Origin: Varanus komodoensis
Taxonomy: Eukaryota; Chordata; Lepidosauria; Squamata; Varanidae
Direction of reading: 5' to 3'
Length of the DNA stretch: 64,000 bases
NCBI RefSeq assembly: GCF_004798865.1
Contig: NW_025335438.1
Coordinates: forward strand, 10,505,043-10,569,042
Shown one piece after another: positions 34,801 to 47,552 of this stretch. The notes below the pieces were generated by a model. That model was not told where the DNA came from, ran no database searches, and worked only from the letters and a program-made list of their open reading frames with translations. Position 1 is the stretch's first letter, and every line of letters begins with the position of its first letter. The position numbers and the translations under genes are program-made.

Positions 34801-35969
34801 TTATTACAGCAGAACAAAATTGACAGGAAGTTTGATCAGTCTTGCTGAGTTTTCTTAATTGGTTCATTTTCAGTCTGTATATTAGATTCAAATGTATCTA
34901 TAATAAAAATGCAAACAAGAGGTAGGACAATTGAAAAACAATGCAGCAGTGGATTTTGGATTGATGTTTTGTATATGATATAAAATTCAGTAAATAGTGG
35001 CTGAATCCAGCAATTCAGCAAGGGATAGTTTTGAGCCTTTATGAATATTGCACCACTAAAAAAATCTTGCTTTTTTTGTTTTGTTTTGTATTTTTTTCGG
35101 GGAGCTCCAGTGCTTGAAGTACCCACAGTTGAAAATGGTTATAGGTTCCTACACCTTACCCACTTACTTTACTTTCCCCCAGTGAAGCAGATTGTGAAGG
35201 GGGTAAACAGAAGCCAACAAGGCTGACTAAGTTGAGGAGAGTTCTTAACTTCGCAAAGTTCTCAAAGTTCAGGAGTTGTCTGAGCTTCCATTGCTGATCA
35301 TAATTCCTTGAATTGTATCATGTACTTCTTTGTTTCAAATCTTCCTCTTTAAGGAAGAATACAAAGCTGCTTCTCATTTTCCCCTTCCATTAAGGAAACT
35401 CTGAGCACACTCTCTTTTCCCTGCTGCAAAGCAGACCAACTTACTTTGTGGACACTTTCAGGGCCAGAAGGCCTTTTCCCTGGCTGAAATGGCTGATATA
35501 GTTTCTCACTGGGAAATGGCAGTTTCATTTTGCAGTAAGAGAAGACACTCTGCTAGGGCTTGATGACCTCCAAGTGCCTTCACCATTTTCCCCTATCCCA
35601 AGTAATATTTGAACTTTGGAATAGGAAAAAAGGAAGCTGGCAGTTGTGTGAAGACTCTGAGGTTTTTGCGACCATTATGGGTGGATTCTCGTCCTCTTGG
35701 TAGATGGGCAAACCATCCATCTCTGTAGGAACCAGGATGTGTTAGAAGAATCCATCAAGGGAGTACACCAAGGCTTTGGCATTTGGTGGGTATGACACAT
35801 ATTGTACTGGCAGCCAAAATAAATCAAAAGATTAGAGAAAGAGAGAAAAGTATTTAAAATCATTTTACTTTTATAAATCAAGAAGAATAGTTGTATGCTA
35901 TAAGAATTTAATGTAACAGCTAATATTGTACGAGTATGCTATACAATTTTAAGCTGTATGCGTTGAATC
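31846..35969. other. Long unique stretch, no gene recognised
   Basis: No family or splice-supported exon found. It includes a small tandem duplication at 33680-33741, a CT-rich tract at 34236-34265 and a possible weak palindromic repeat remnant at 32850-32915. The open frames at 32072-32773 and 34317-34646 show no known domain. Confidence 0.55.
33680..33741. repeat. Tandem duplication of about 31 bp
   Basis: TTAAAAAGCATTTCCAATTA followed by a short A-rich filler occurs twice in direct succession with only small differences. Confidence 0.9.
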
Positions 35970-36055
35970 TACTGTTAGTCCTACTGAGAGTGGACTTATT
36001 AAAATCAGTGGATATAAATGAGACTAACATTGGATGCAACTTATTGGGTATGACT
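35970..36055. repeat. Short palindromic repeat, decayed copy
   Basis: GTGGACTTATTAAAATCAGT and TGGATGCAAC echo the arms of the family at 3371-3461. Weak match. Confidence 0.35.
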
Positions 36056-36104
36056 TAATGGATACAACTGTTTGTCTTCAGTCAGGTTTTTAAGCTGTTC
36101 TGAA

Positions 36105-36715
36105 AAAGACATTAGGACTGAGAAGCAAATGGCTAGCTTCTTAACTGCTTCAAATGAAGATTGAAGCCAGGAAATTGGAAGATGACTGCAACTTAGAAGG
36201 GCAGCGATGAAGGAACTAGATAAGATCATCAAGTGTAAGAAAGTTTCACTGGAGACCAGGGCCAAGATTGCTCACGTTATTATATTCTCCATCACCATGT
36301 ATCATGCAAAAGCTGGGCAGTGAAGAAAGCTGACAGGAAGAAAATTGCTGTGATCAAACATGATGCTGGGGAGAGCTTTGTGAATACCCTGGAATGACAG
36401 AAAGATGAACAAGTGGATCCTCAATCAAATTTCACTAAAACTATCCCCAAAGCAAAGATGATAAAAATGGAGATGTCATACTTTGGGCACATCATGAGAA
36501 GGCAAGGATCACTGGAAAAAAAAACAATAATACTAGGGAAGGTCAACAGCTGAAGAAGTGGAGGGCCAAACAGGAGATGTATTGGTCCCATAAAGGAAGC
36601 CACAGCCTCAAATTCTCAAGAGCTGAGCAGGACTGTGAAGGACAGGACACTCATTCATAGGTTTGCGATAAGTTGGAGATGACTTGACAGCACAACAACA
36701 CCAGCAAGAACAAGA
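36105..36715 (+). mobile_element. RTE/BovB-type LINE 3' end
   Basis: The + strand gives, with breaks, SWAVKKADRKKI (about 36315), then MIKMEMSYFGHIMRRQGSLE (36458-36517) and IKEATASNSQELSRTVKDRT (about 36590-36650). These are the consecutive C-terminal blocks of BovB ORF2. It ends GATAAGTTGGAGATGACTTG and an ACAACAACACC tail. Opposite orientation to the copy at 30345-31690. Confidence 0.82.
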
Positions 36716-39700
36716 ACTGCTTAGGGCACCCAAAACCATAATTTTAACTTTTAGAAGTTAGCAGGAATCACTGACTTGAAAGAAATCTGTGAACAGTGGT
36801 TTTCAACAATAATATATTTAAACTTCAGGCTACAAAGAAGAAATATTTCCTTCCTTCCTTCCTTCAGCATTTTAAACAGTAAATCATTCTAATTCCCAAA
36901 ACAAGATTTTTAACCTTATATTATGTTTAAATTTCATTCCTTATGATCCTCAGTGTGGAGGTTTTCTAATCATTTACTTTGAACTGTGAACTCAAAGTAA
37001 TTATCTCAACTTCATTCATTTAAGCCTATTTCAGAGAAGTAGTTAAAAAAAGCTATAGTTCTTCCTCTTCATCTAAAGGGTCATTTCAGTTTTTAATTTT
37101 AAGAAACGGGCAGCACAAACAACTTTATGTCAGAAGGCTAAGATAGCTTGGGCAAGTTGCTCAGAAAGCAACAATTTTTCAGATTCAGGAAGTCTTATTT
37201 TAAGTAGGTGAAAGGATGCTAGAATAAGTATGAATCAAGTATGAGTGCAAAACTTCTGGCATGTAAATAAATTAAAAAGTATGAACAAAGCTGGTTAAAC
37301 ATCTATTTTCTACATCTATCAGGTTTAAGCAAAATATTCATTAAAAGTGAACATGATTATATTTGACTGAAATGCTTCAGAGGTTCAGTCTTTTTTTGTG
37401 GCAAGCAGTCAGATACCCTCTGTGTAGCCATTCAGTAACTTAGGAAAAAACTGTGACTTCAGCCAGCTCTTTCTGCTATGTGTTTCTCCCCTTACAATTG
37501 GGTAAGTAAGGGAAGTGAGGAAAAAGAAAACTGGTTCCAGGCCATTTTGAGCTAAACCAAATCAAGAAGGATACTGATGTTGGTTCCTAATGACACAAGG
37601 ATGTCTGAATGGATGGAGTTCGTTCCTCGGCTTCCCCTTTCCCATCACTTTTCAATAAATTCAATTTAACATGTAAAAGCACTAATGCAGGTGAACTTCA
37701 GGTGTTTGAGACATGAACTTCATTTATTTCTAGTCACTGACCATCTTGGCTAGGCTTGAAAGGAAGTGCAAACATTTGGAGGGTGCCAGGCTGGAAAAGT
37801 TTACATTAATCAGTTACTGACTATAAAACCATGTTGTACTTGGACAGTTCACTGGATAAACATCTTATGCAATGACAAGTTCACTCCTTGCATGAAGCCC
37901 TTTATGCAATTCCGTTATATGGCTTTTATGTAAGGTCCAGGTGGAGAAGCTATGTTGTTTTCCCTGGGAAACTTACAAGAAACTTCCCAGAATAGAACAT
38001 CTAGTGCAGAGTGGAACCCTCCTAATGGATGACATAATGAATTATGCTTCAGTGACACACCACCAAAAAGCAGCCCTCTTGAAGCTACTGTTTCTGCACC
38101 AAGTTAAAAGAACTAACACAGAGAGAAAGGCTGTGATGAAATAGTACCTGAATTTTGCAGCATTGTTAAGAGGCTGAAAATACTGAGAACCATTTTCCAA
38201 TTTTCAAGAGGATTCATACACTGAAATTTGCCAAACAGTGGAGCATTCCTGTGAGAAAACAAGGCAGCAGATCTTTTTTCTATTATTTTTCTACCATGAT
38301 CTAGAGCAAAGCTCATAAAACCCTTTCTTTAGTGGTTATTCCTTTTCATGGACATTACAGTGTTGGGGAAAAGGCATAGGATTGGTTGAGGCATGGAGTC
38401 TTCTTGTGCATTAAATCACTTTCTGATATCAGCAAATGTAGCATGAACATCTGGCTGCATAGCTGTTCCTATGGATACAAGACTGGGGTGGGGTTGATGT
38501 TGTGTGTGTGTGTATAGCACAGACCTGTTCCATGTTCATAAATTGAACTAAGTCATAGCACTTAGAACTTCCATCACTGACTGCACATTAAAACTGACTT
38601 GGAATGAAAATAGATGGACTGAGTCCATTTCACTAATTTTTCATCAAATCACTGTCTTTCACCAGCTCTACCAGTAATACAAATAGTTAAAAGAATTCTC
38701 ATATTTTGGAAGAACACTTCATTTACCAGAGCATCTATATCTGGTTTTACATTCCCAGTGCTATGCAAAAGTACAAAGAGTACCCTGGGAAAGTTCATAT
38801 TCTAAACAAAGCTAACAACCTGCAGTTCCTGGGCCATTATCTTCACAAAGCTTTGAGCTGAATTAATCTCTCAGATTTCCCAACAGCAGCTACATAAAGC
38901 ACTATCAATGAAACTGCAGACCTTAAATGTTATTGTCCAGGTTTAAAAAAAAAAATCATTGAAAGACATCTGGCCCCTGCAGATTGTGCAAGTTGACAGG
39001 GCATGTATCACTTTGGGGCAGATTTTATTGAGACAGATGACTTTTGCATTTTGTCCTTTTCCTTTATTTTGGCTACAGTGCTTAATAATAAATGGCTGTC
39101 TCCAATTGTTGCTCAAGCAGGCTATGTTTTCCTATAAGGCTCTTATTTACACCTGCTCTTTCTTTTCATGCTTGTCATCACTGCAAATAGCTTTCCTATT
39201 ATAACAGGCATGCACGCGTGCATGCCCATGCGTGTGCATGCACACACACACACACACACACATGTGCTTTGAAATAGATGACTGAAGTGTTTGGAAAGAA
39301 CAACGGGAGGCTGTGAAATCTAAAAGGATATTGTGATAATCATTTCATTCTCCACCAAAGTCTGTGATGGAAGCAATATCTTTAACCAGAAAGACCATAG
39401 CAAGTCATTAAGAAGACTGTCACAAATAGGAGTTGTGTTTCAGCCAACAAGTTGCTATCTATGAAACAGTCTTATTAAGGGAATGATCAAAAGGCTTTTA
39501 AATTTAATAAAGAATGGCACTTACTTTCATGAAGAAAAGGAAAAGGTTTCTGTTTTATCAGCCAGGAAATCCACAAGTGTTCTGGTAGTGGAAAGGGTAA
39601 GTATTAAAATGCTGCCTGATCGTAGGAGCGGTTGTACTAACACAATATATTCCCATGTGCTGGCACTGGAACTCGACCCAGCCTTAAAGCGATCTCTTTG

Positions 39701-40149
39701 AGATGCTAAATTAAACCACCCCATAGAATTAAACCATACTGTTGCAATCCTAAGTACCCAGAAGGGCAGTGTGTGTGCTGTTACTTCATATGTCAAGTCA
39801 TTTGCAAACAATGATTCTTCATACCCCATCCTGTCTGAAAATATAAGTTTAATTGTTGGGTGGAGGGCATTCACTAGACCTTTTAAAATGATCTGGTAGG
39901 TTGAAATGATTTCTATGGAAGATGGCTGCTTATGAATCACAAAAGACAAAGCCAAATCAAACAAAAAACAACAAAACAAAACAAAAACAGGAAATGAATT
40001 GCTAAAAAGAAATTAACATATTTGCATAAATTTGCATGTATACATGATACATTTATTTGTATGTATACATGTGAATTTAGAGATAAATATAATTTTAAGA
40101 GAAATACAGTACATCTCATTATAGTACAGAAGACTATGAATGGGTGATA
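36716..40149. other. Long unique stretch, no gene recognised
   Basis: No coding family. It holds a (CCTT)3 run at 36850, an 18-bp perfect palindrome plus CA repeat at 39208-39262, and an A-rich patch near 39960. The minus-strand open frame 39527-39979 (150 codons) shows no recognisable domain. Confidence 0.55.
39208..39262. repeat. Z-DNA-prone palindrome and (CA)n
   Basis: GCATGCACGCGTGCATGC (39208-39225) is a perfect 18-bp palindrome of alternating purine and pyrimidine. A GTGCATG and (CA)11 run follow. Confidence 0.9.
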
Positions 40150-40615
40150 TATATGTGTGCCCCTGGGTCATCATGGAGAACCCAGCTGTCATTGGTATTA
40201 AAGTCTCTCCATGGGCTGCCAGTAGACTTCTGGATGCAGTACAAGTTGTTGGTGATTACCTTTAAAGTCCTTCACAACTTGTGTTCAAAATACCTTTAGG
40301 AGCACCTTTCTCTTATGTTCAGCTTTGCCCGCTATGGTTCTCTGGGGATAATCTTCTAAAGTTTACTTCTGCAAGATGAAAGTCAACTACCAGGAGAACC
40401 TTTGCAGTATTTTTCCCAAATTGTGGAATGGATGGCTAGGATGAATCTGTCAGATATCCTAGACTGCCACCTTCAAAAGGGAGTTAATGTCTTCTCTGAT
40501 AGGCCTTCCCACATTAGTTTTAATGTGCTTGTTCTTATTCTAACTTGGAATTGATGTTGGTGTTAAATTCTTGTAAACTGTCCAGAGTTTAGGGGTATGG
40601 AATATATAAAAATCA
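40150..40615 (+). mobile_element. L2-type LINE 3' end
   Basis: Codons near 40205-40280 read HGLPVDFWMQYKLLVITFKV-like with small breaks, the L2 motif HWLPVxxRIxFKVLxLTFKA. IFPKLWNGW follows near 40410. The UTR runs to ATATATAAAAATCAAATGAA. Confidence 0.75.
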
Positions 40616-43600
40616 AATGAAATACACAAGATAAATTTGTAGTTATGCATGTGCAGGAATTTGAGCCTTGGCTAGGCTTTATCCTGAGCTGTACCTGCTG
40701 CCAAAAAATAGCAAATACCAACTCTGGACATTGGCCCAAATAGATTCCCTCCCACCACTTTGGTTTCTCTTGACAGCTATCAAGAGGCAAACTGTCAAGG
40801 GGAAAAAACCAAATGTGCAAAGGACCTTAGCTCATGAATAGGGGGTCATGAGATTTACATTCCCTTCACAAGAAGATCCTGAACTTCCCCTCCCTTTCCC
40901 GATCCTAGCAGTCCCAGGGAGTTGGTGTTGTGTATTTTGCACTTTTTCCTGGACTCGCTGCTTGGGAAACCATAAAAGTGTTTCTACCTTTCCTTTGGGC
41001 AAGATTTTTTTGTTTTGAATTTGGTTTGGTTTAGTTAAGGTTTTGACTGGCCATATATCACCTTATGTCCTAGCCCATTGTCCTGTCAAACTATCTTTTA
41101 AAGGGGACCCAGAAAAGGAACAGAATAATGCTACCTCAACTTGCACAGGCACAACTGCGAAAGTTTGCAGCTTTGCAAATGCAGTTAAAAAAATAGAAAA
41201 CAATTTGTGTGATATATTTTTGTGGAAGATAGTATAAAAAAGGTTCTGTCAGTTACAGACAATCTCTCTGAGGTACCACCAGGACATTTTGAAGGAGCTG
41301 TCAATGGCTGTCAAAACAGTGATTACAAAAACTGGCTTTGAAGCTGACTTTTGCAATCTATATGGAAAAAAAAAAGATTTTAAAAAATGGGGAGTCAAAA
41401 AGGTCTCTCAGTTGTATCCAGGAAGATAGCAAACCAATTCTAACCATCTCCATATGCTGTCTGGGCACTTGTGGATCTACTGGCACTGGCCAGGGTGAAC
41501 TTTGAGTGCCAAGCAACTCACTGCTGGCTGCTGGATTTTACCCACAGAGGGATTGTTCATCCGTGTTTGGATGAAATGACAACCCACCATGGGTAAAAGA
41601 ACCTGTAGAATATCCCAGGTGTTCTCAGGGTGGTTTATTTGAAACAAAACAAAACAATCTCCTTTGAGAACACACAAGAACCAATTATGACTTGTTGCCT
41701 GTGGTCATGCAAATGAGGCCAGTGACACCATCCCTGTCCAATAGATTCCATGTCCCTTGGTGACAGAGCAATCTTTCATATTTTAGTAGGATACAGATGC
41801 TTCACAGTTAGATAGACTAAAAGCATAGTGTGCAAATTCAGAGGGTGTGTGTTTGTAACTGCAGAACTCATTCTGACTGAGGAGAATTAAATGCAGAGCA
41901 GTCACCTGTTCTTCTTTACAGGATGCTATCTTTGAAGAGCTTTCAGATGATTGTCCTCTATTTGAAGGGCTGCCCCAGTCCAAGTCTGTTTTAAAGATAA
42001 AGAACCACAGTAAGGGAGAGCAGGGCCTTTGTACAAGTTAGCACATGGACAATAGAATAAGCAGGCACACAGATCTTCCTCAGTATGGTAGGATGTATTG
42101 TACTTCTGTTTAAAGTATAGCTATTTTTTCTCGAAATCTCTCTCTCAGTCTGTACATCAGTACAAGTAATGCTATGTACATAGAAGTTCTCTTTTTAGGT
42201 AATGCATTTCCTTTTTTCTGGCACTGTGGAAGTAGACACCCAAACTCTCTGAGAGATATGAGAAGGAAATGAAACTGTGGCTCGGCTAAGCGCCTGTTGA
42301 TACCACAGCTACAGCACATTTTGTGCTTTGCAAATGGTTGGAATCAGCTGCTAATGTCCCAAGGAAGATACTATGCTGCAGGGACTGCGTATGGAAGTAG
42401 GACGGTTGCCCTCATAGGGGAAAAAAATGAAACTAAGACAGAATTAAGCCAGGGACCACATTGTACAATGATATCACAATATTCCCTGAACTTCTGCACC
42501 TCCTCCTGAATCTTATTCCTTTCTCTTCCCCCCATGTCCCCACTTTACAGGTCAGTTTCCAACCCCACCCATGATCACTTCCCACAATGGTGAGAAATTC
42601 AGGGAGCTAGGAGATTTGGATCAGCCATAAGTGAAAGAGAATGAGGAAGAGGCATGGAAGCAGCAGAATGGAGGGGATCAAAGAACAAAAACAAAAACCT
42701 GAGGGTGCTGGTGGCTTTGCTCATTATAGCAGCAGGCATATCAGATTTATTTTACTTTATTTTATTTCTGTACTGTGATATAGCCAGTTTGCAGGTGGGG
42801 GGGGCGGGGGTTCTGTCCAAAAACATTTTTAGGTGAGGTGGGAAAGATGAAAGAGAAACTCTGTTGCCTTCCAAACCAGTGCAGTTTAAAGTGGACATCA
42901 GTTTTAGCATGAAGGTAACTACAGATGGTTGGACATTAAATGTGTCCAAATTGACTGTGGCATGCCATAAAGAGCTAGTATGGATAAACTCTGGGAATAA
43001 ACCATTCTGCTTCTTGTAGCTTGTATGTTCTTGGCTATGGTGAGGTCCACTGAGCCAGATCAGCAGCAATGTCACTAAAATAGGTTGGAACCCCAATTAC
43101 ACACAATCATGGATTTCTTAGGGCTCAGCAAATGTTATTTGTGAAGATCTGGCATATCACCCACTGAGTCTTAAGATTCCAGACCATAACATGAAGCAAT
43201 GGTTGTTTTAAACAACAAACTGGGAAAATCATGTCATGCATTGATGCCTAATGTAAATGCCTGGCAATGCATGTTGCCTGGCAACAAAGCAAATGGAATG
43301 GTGGAAAACAAACTGAGAACAAGGGAGCTTGCCATGTGGCATCAGTGCCTAAGAACCACAGTGATATTTCCTCTTAAAAGATAAACATTGCACCAGCCTT
43401 GATATCAATGTGGGCTTGACAGGGGAGAAATTTCAGGAGCCTCTTTAGTGGTATAACTGGAGAAGGAAGTGCTGCCATCTTTAAAACTAATGATGAGGCA
43501 GATTCCTCCAATCAGCATTGGCACTGGGTTCAGAATACTCCTTCTTCCCTCAGATCAGAAAGCATCTTGGCCTATTCCAGTTTGGGCTTCATCTTGGCTT

Positions 43601-44164
43601 ATTCCAGTGATAGTGTGCCTCATTGATGTCACTGGGAATGTAATGGGTCTAATACCTCTGGGTTGAGAGAATTCTTGGGGAGAGAACAAGTGAGCAGCAG
43701 GATGGGACTTAAACAGAGTAGAAGAACTGGACTCCTTCTTGGGCTTAGATCAATATTTCAGATGGCCAACTATTTAAAGTCAGACTTCCTTAAAATCCAC
43801 GTGCAGTGAGGTCTATCCTGCAGCATAAGGTAAACTCCCATAGGAGAAGCTAAGCTTCCAAAAGCAAAAAAGCATCTCCTAGTCTTTATGCCCAGGTAAT
43901 ATAATACTGATTCTTTTCATTATGAAAAGCAGACTTTACTCAGAGACTTCTTAGTCCCTTCTAGTAATTTTATTTGTAGACAATGGCAGTACATAGCTGG
44001 GAAGTGGGACAGTGACAGAAGATGCTCACTCAGTCCACAGGGGTTTGTTTGTTTTTCCTGCAGTTTGTTTATGCATGTATGAAGATATGCACACAGAGAC
44101 CTGTGAGGAGCAGCCTTGGGCAAATTTGGCCCACATTCCAAGAATGAAACTGACACTTATCCCA
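40616..44164. other. Long unique stretch, no gene recognised
   Basis: Chance frames only. A G-rich run (GGTGGGGGGGGCGGGGG) lies at about 42795-42812. Confidence 0.55.
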
Positions 44165-44408
44165 GAGTGTAGGACATGGGACAATGAACTCAGGTTGCAA
44201 CAAACCAGATCAGGCTAGATATCAGGGGAAAATTCCTAACTGTCAGAGCAATATGACAGTGACACCAGTTACCTAGAGAAGTCATGGACTCTCCCATTCT
44301 ACAAACATTCAAAAACAAACAGGACAATCATCTGAGTGGTATGGTGTGACTTGTTGTCCTTCAGGACCTTCCAACACTACTATTCTATGATTCTAGAATT
44401 CTATGAAT
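44165..44408 (+). mobile_element. CR1 LINE 3' end
   Basis: Codons near 44215-44290 fit the CR1 C-terminus (CAATATGACAGTGACACCAG). The copy ends CTATTCTATGATTCTAGAAT then TCTATGAA, the CR1 terminal octamers. Confidence 0.85.
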
Positions 44409-45029
44409 AATCAACTCCCCCCCCCTCAAAAAAAACCCCTACAAGAACAAGGAAACGTCTAAGGGCACAGTCAGATCAAAATGCCAATAAGCCTTTGAAC
44501 TTGGAGGATTATGGGCATCCAAGGCAAAGCAGGATACATGATCTTTGACTCCCCATGCTTCCCACCCGAAATTTTTGCTAGAAGGCTTGCTTTGGCTGCC
44601 TTGGAGTAGGAGGGAAAGAGACTGGAGCACATTCAGGATAAGCCTTATAGTCCACTCCCTGCACCCTTTAGCCTGTCTCCTGAGTGTGCTTTCCCAATGC
44701 TGGTTTGCATCTGACATGGTTCCTGGCTGCAAGGGATGCATGCTGCTTCCAGCCTTCTGACTGGGAACTTGAACAATCCTCAGGCCCATGGGATTATGGA
44801 AGTATTCCCAAACGTGTGCATGTTTTCACATCTGCAGTGTCCTACAGAGTGAATATCCTTAGGCTCATATATGTGGTGAGAGATCTCACAAATCCACAAA
44901 TAAACATGTAAATATAAATACAATAACATACCCTGGATGGTGTCAGGGAACTATGGCTTTCATGCCATTTTGGATTCCACCAGCAGGTGCAAGAAAATTA
45001 TTGTTCAAGTCATGATAGACAGAAATAAA
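44409..45029. other. No gene recognised
   Basis: Starts with a C9 run and A-rich stretch. Otherwise unique. Confidence 0.6.
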
Positions 45030-45330
45030 GATGAATGCATCTGTCAGTTTTGGCTAGTTCGGTTTCTCCTTTTTCTAATCTTAAATTCAGTTTGTTCCAA
45101 ATTTTGAGAATTTTTAAAGAAATAGTACCACAATGTTGCTAGCAATTTTCCTAATATACTGCACTGTTCATTGTTTTTATTAATATATGCATGTTTCTGT
45201 GCAAATTTCCACAATATGGACACCTTTATACACAGTTTTTGAAGGGAGAACATTGCAAAATTCCTATAAGTGCAAATTTTGAAGGATAACTGGAATTTAG
45301 TTTGCATAGTTTTTTAAAGGTAAGTTCACA
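45030..45330. mobile_element. AT-rich MITE-like repeat
   Basis: GGCTAGTTCGGTTTCTCC, then GTGCAAATTTCC and AGTGCAAATTTTGAAGG in an AT-rich body. Same style as 19700-20023 and 57455-57720. Termini not seen clearly. Confidence 0.4.
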
Positions 45331-46507
45331 TTAACATGCAAATTAGATGACTTTCTCTCCAGTCCCTAGTCAGAAGTTTAAAAAGTCTGTAATGTGTTCA
45401 TTTTATGGGGGGAAGTATACTCTAGCACCATTGAAAAAGCGCAAGAGAACTCGTCCTGATATGAACACGGCCCAGCAAAAGGGACAAGGAAGGTGGAACG
45501 CCGCAGCAGTGGAAAGCCCCACAAGTTTTCTCAGCCATCTTCAATGCCTGATGGAAAACACACACATACACAGAAACAGATGGTGACTGATTTCTGAGCA
45601 GGTGGCCAAATTTACTTTGGATTTTTGCCAAGGGAGCTTCACCCTGCCAGAATCAGTGTGTGTTTGCTGCATGTTTGCCAAATATCCACAAGCAATGATC
45701 CAGGAATTGTTTGTGTGAAATTCCTGAAAAAATAGGGATAACTGAGATGGGGCTCCAAGTCTTCATAAGCAGCACACTGGGTTTTATTCAAGGTGTTTAA
45801 AAGGAGCACAGCCCCTCATGTTAAATGCCTAGAAAGCCTGCTTTTTCATCCAAGCACCTTTCAAAAACTGTATTCAGATTCCTGAATATAAGGCAAATCT
45901 AGCCACTACACTGATATCCTTGCATACGCCATAAGGAAACCAGGAGCCATCTTCTAAGGCTCTAAAGCAAACACTGAATGAAGCAGTAGGAGTAAAAAAT
46001 GGCATCCAAATGTCAACATTTTATCGCTCATTTTCATTGATCCCACCATTTAGATGCAGACAAATCTGTGGGTGTTCTAAATTAATAAATAAGCAATTTT
46101 AAAGGTCAGCTTCCCTGAAGGGAGCATACACTTCCAGATGACATTTGCAAAGATGCCTTTTTTAGATCAAGCAAAGATAAAAGCTGTTGGTGGGTTTATG
46201 TACAAAGTGTATGTCCTTATTCCTGAATAACTGTGTAATGAATGGGAATAAGTGACTCAAGCGGAATACACGCCTTTGAATTTGGGAAGTGTTGTGATTC
46301 GTTTAGTCCACCAGGACTAGAAGAGGGATTTTCCAGCTCCTTGTATGATTCCCCATGTGGCTGAGCTACCAGCTTGGCAGTGTTCAGGGTTTTCTTTGGC
46401 TTAGGCCCCAGGCTAGCCCTTCCCACTCACGGTGACCACAGGGCTCTGCAAGGCAGGAAAAGCTAGTCATCCTCGTGTGGCAACAACATTCTCCTTGTCT
46501 CTGAGGT
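45331..46507. other. No gene recognised
   Basis: Unique sequence with short chance frames. Confidence 0.6.
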
Positions 46508-46680
46508 AATGTGGCCATGTGTCCCCTTTACAGAGGGTAGTCTTCTATTTTCCCAGTTATCAGAGGTCAGTCCTCTGTCTGAAAGTATCCTTTATTTAAA
46601 GAGAGGTCCAGCTTAACAATAAAAAACCCACATGGAGTCTTGAAGTTGCCCAATATCTGTTAGCACCTGGACAGCAGACT
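46508..46680. repeat. Unclassified interspersed repeat, copy B
   Basis: TGTGGCCATGTGTCCCCTTT, GGTCAGTCCTCTGTCTG, and the end GAAGTTGCCCAATATC with CACCTGGACAGC match the copy at 28661-28850 in the same order. Confidence 0.5.
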
Positions 46681-47474
46681 GAAAATGGACACATGTCATC
46701 CACTCATAGTTCTCCCCACAATAAAAAGATTGCCATTCCCTCTATGTTTGCATGCATCCATATACATTAGCATATGCACATGTTGTAGAAACCTAAGCCC
46801 TCTTTTCCTGGTGATGCTTTTTTGTGGGGGGAGCACAATATATGTATGTATGTATTTATTTAGATCCTAGCTTTTCCCCTGCTGCTTTGTTCCTCAGCCC
46901 TAATCTTTGCCTTTGTTCCCTGGCTTAGAACCCTGGTTTAACTACCCCAACCAGATCTGTCCCATCTCAGGAGTCTTCTTGAACAGCTACTTACAGATCA
47001 GCCCTGAAAGGTGGTGACATCTCATCCCTTGTGGGGAGAAGGATTGATAACCCTCCAGCCATCCCTTCTGAGCTACAGTTGCCATGCAGCTTGCCCTGGA
47101 TGTGGTGGCCTTTTGCCCTCAGGGGCAGTGAAGGAAGTACTGAAACAAAGTGCACCTGCCAGTGCAGTCAGTTTCTGCATATGGAAATGGGAGTCAGGGG
47201 TAGGGAGAAGCACCTGGTTTTTCACCTGAAGCAGAACATTTTCTGGGGGTGGCCACAGTTTGTGATCTAGAACATTGCAGCTGTTGGGGATTTTCTTTGT
47301 TAGCTCCAAGGATAGAGAATCTGGGGGAAAAGGCTGGGTGGGATATTTAAACCACCAGAATCACACATAGTGATTCCGATCCAACTCACCCCTACACCAT
47401 TCTTACTTTGACTGTAAATGTGCAGAAGATCAGCTACAAAATACATAACTTACTTTGGGCTTTCCATGAGCAAG
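46681..47474. other. No gene recognised
   Basis: Includes a (TATG)n/ATTTATTT patch at 46840-46862 that may be a SINE tail scrap. The open frames at 47011-47309 are mutually overlapping and unsupported. Confidence 0.55.
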
Positions 47475-47552
47475 AGGTTGACCACTGTGTGGACAGAATA
47501 CTGAACCAGATGGATCTTTGGTCTGATCTAGTGTGGTGCCTCTTATTTTGTT
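47475..47552 (+). repeat. LINE/SINE tail-like fragment
   Basis: GACCACTGTGTGGACAGAAT, then CCAGATGGATCTTTGGTCTG and ATCTAGTGTGG. I recall this tail type as frequent in squamate genomes. Parent family not assigned. Confidence 0.45.

Noticed and set aside
39527-39979. 150-codon minus-strand frame
   Set aside because: No family resemblance. The region is AT-rich unique DNA where such frames occur by chance.
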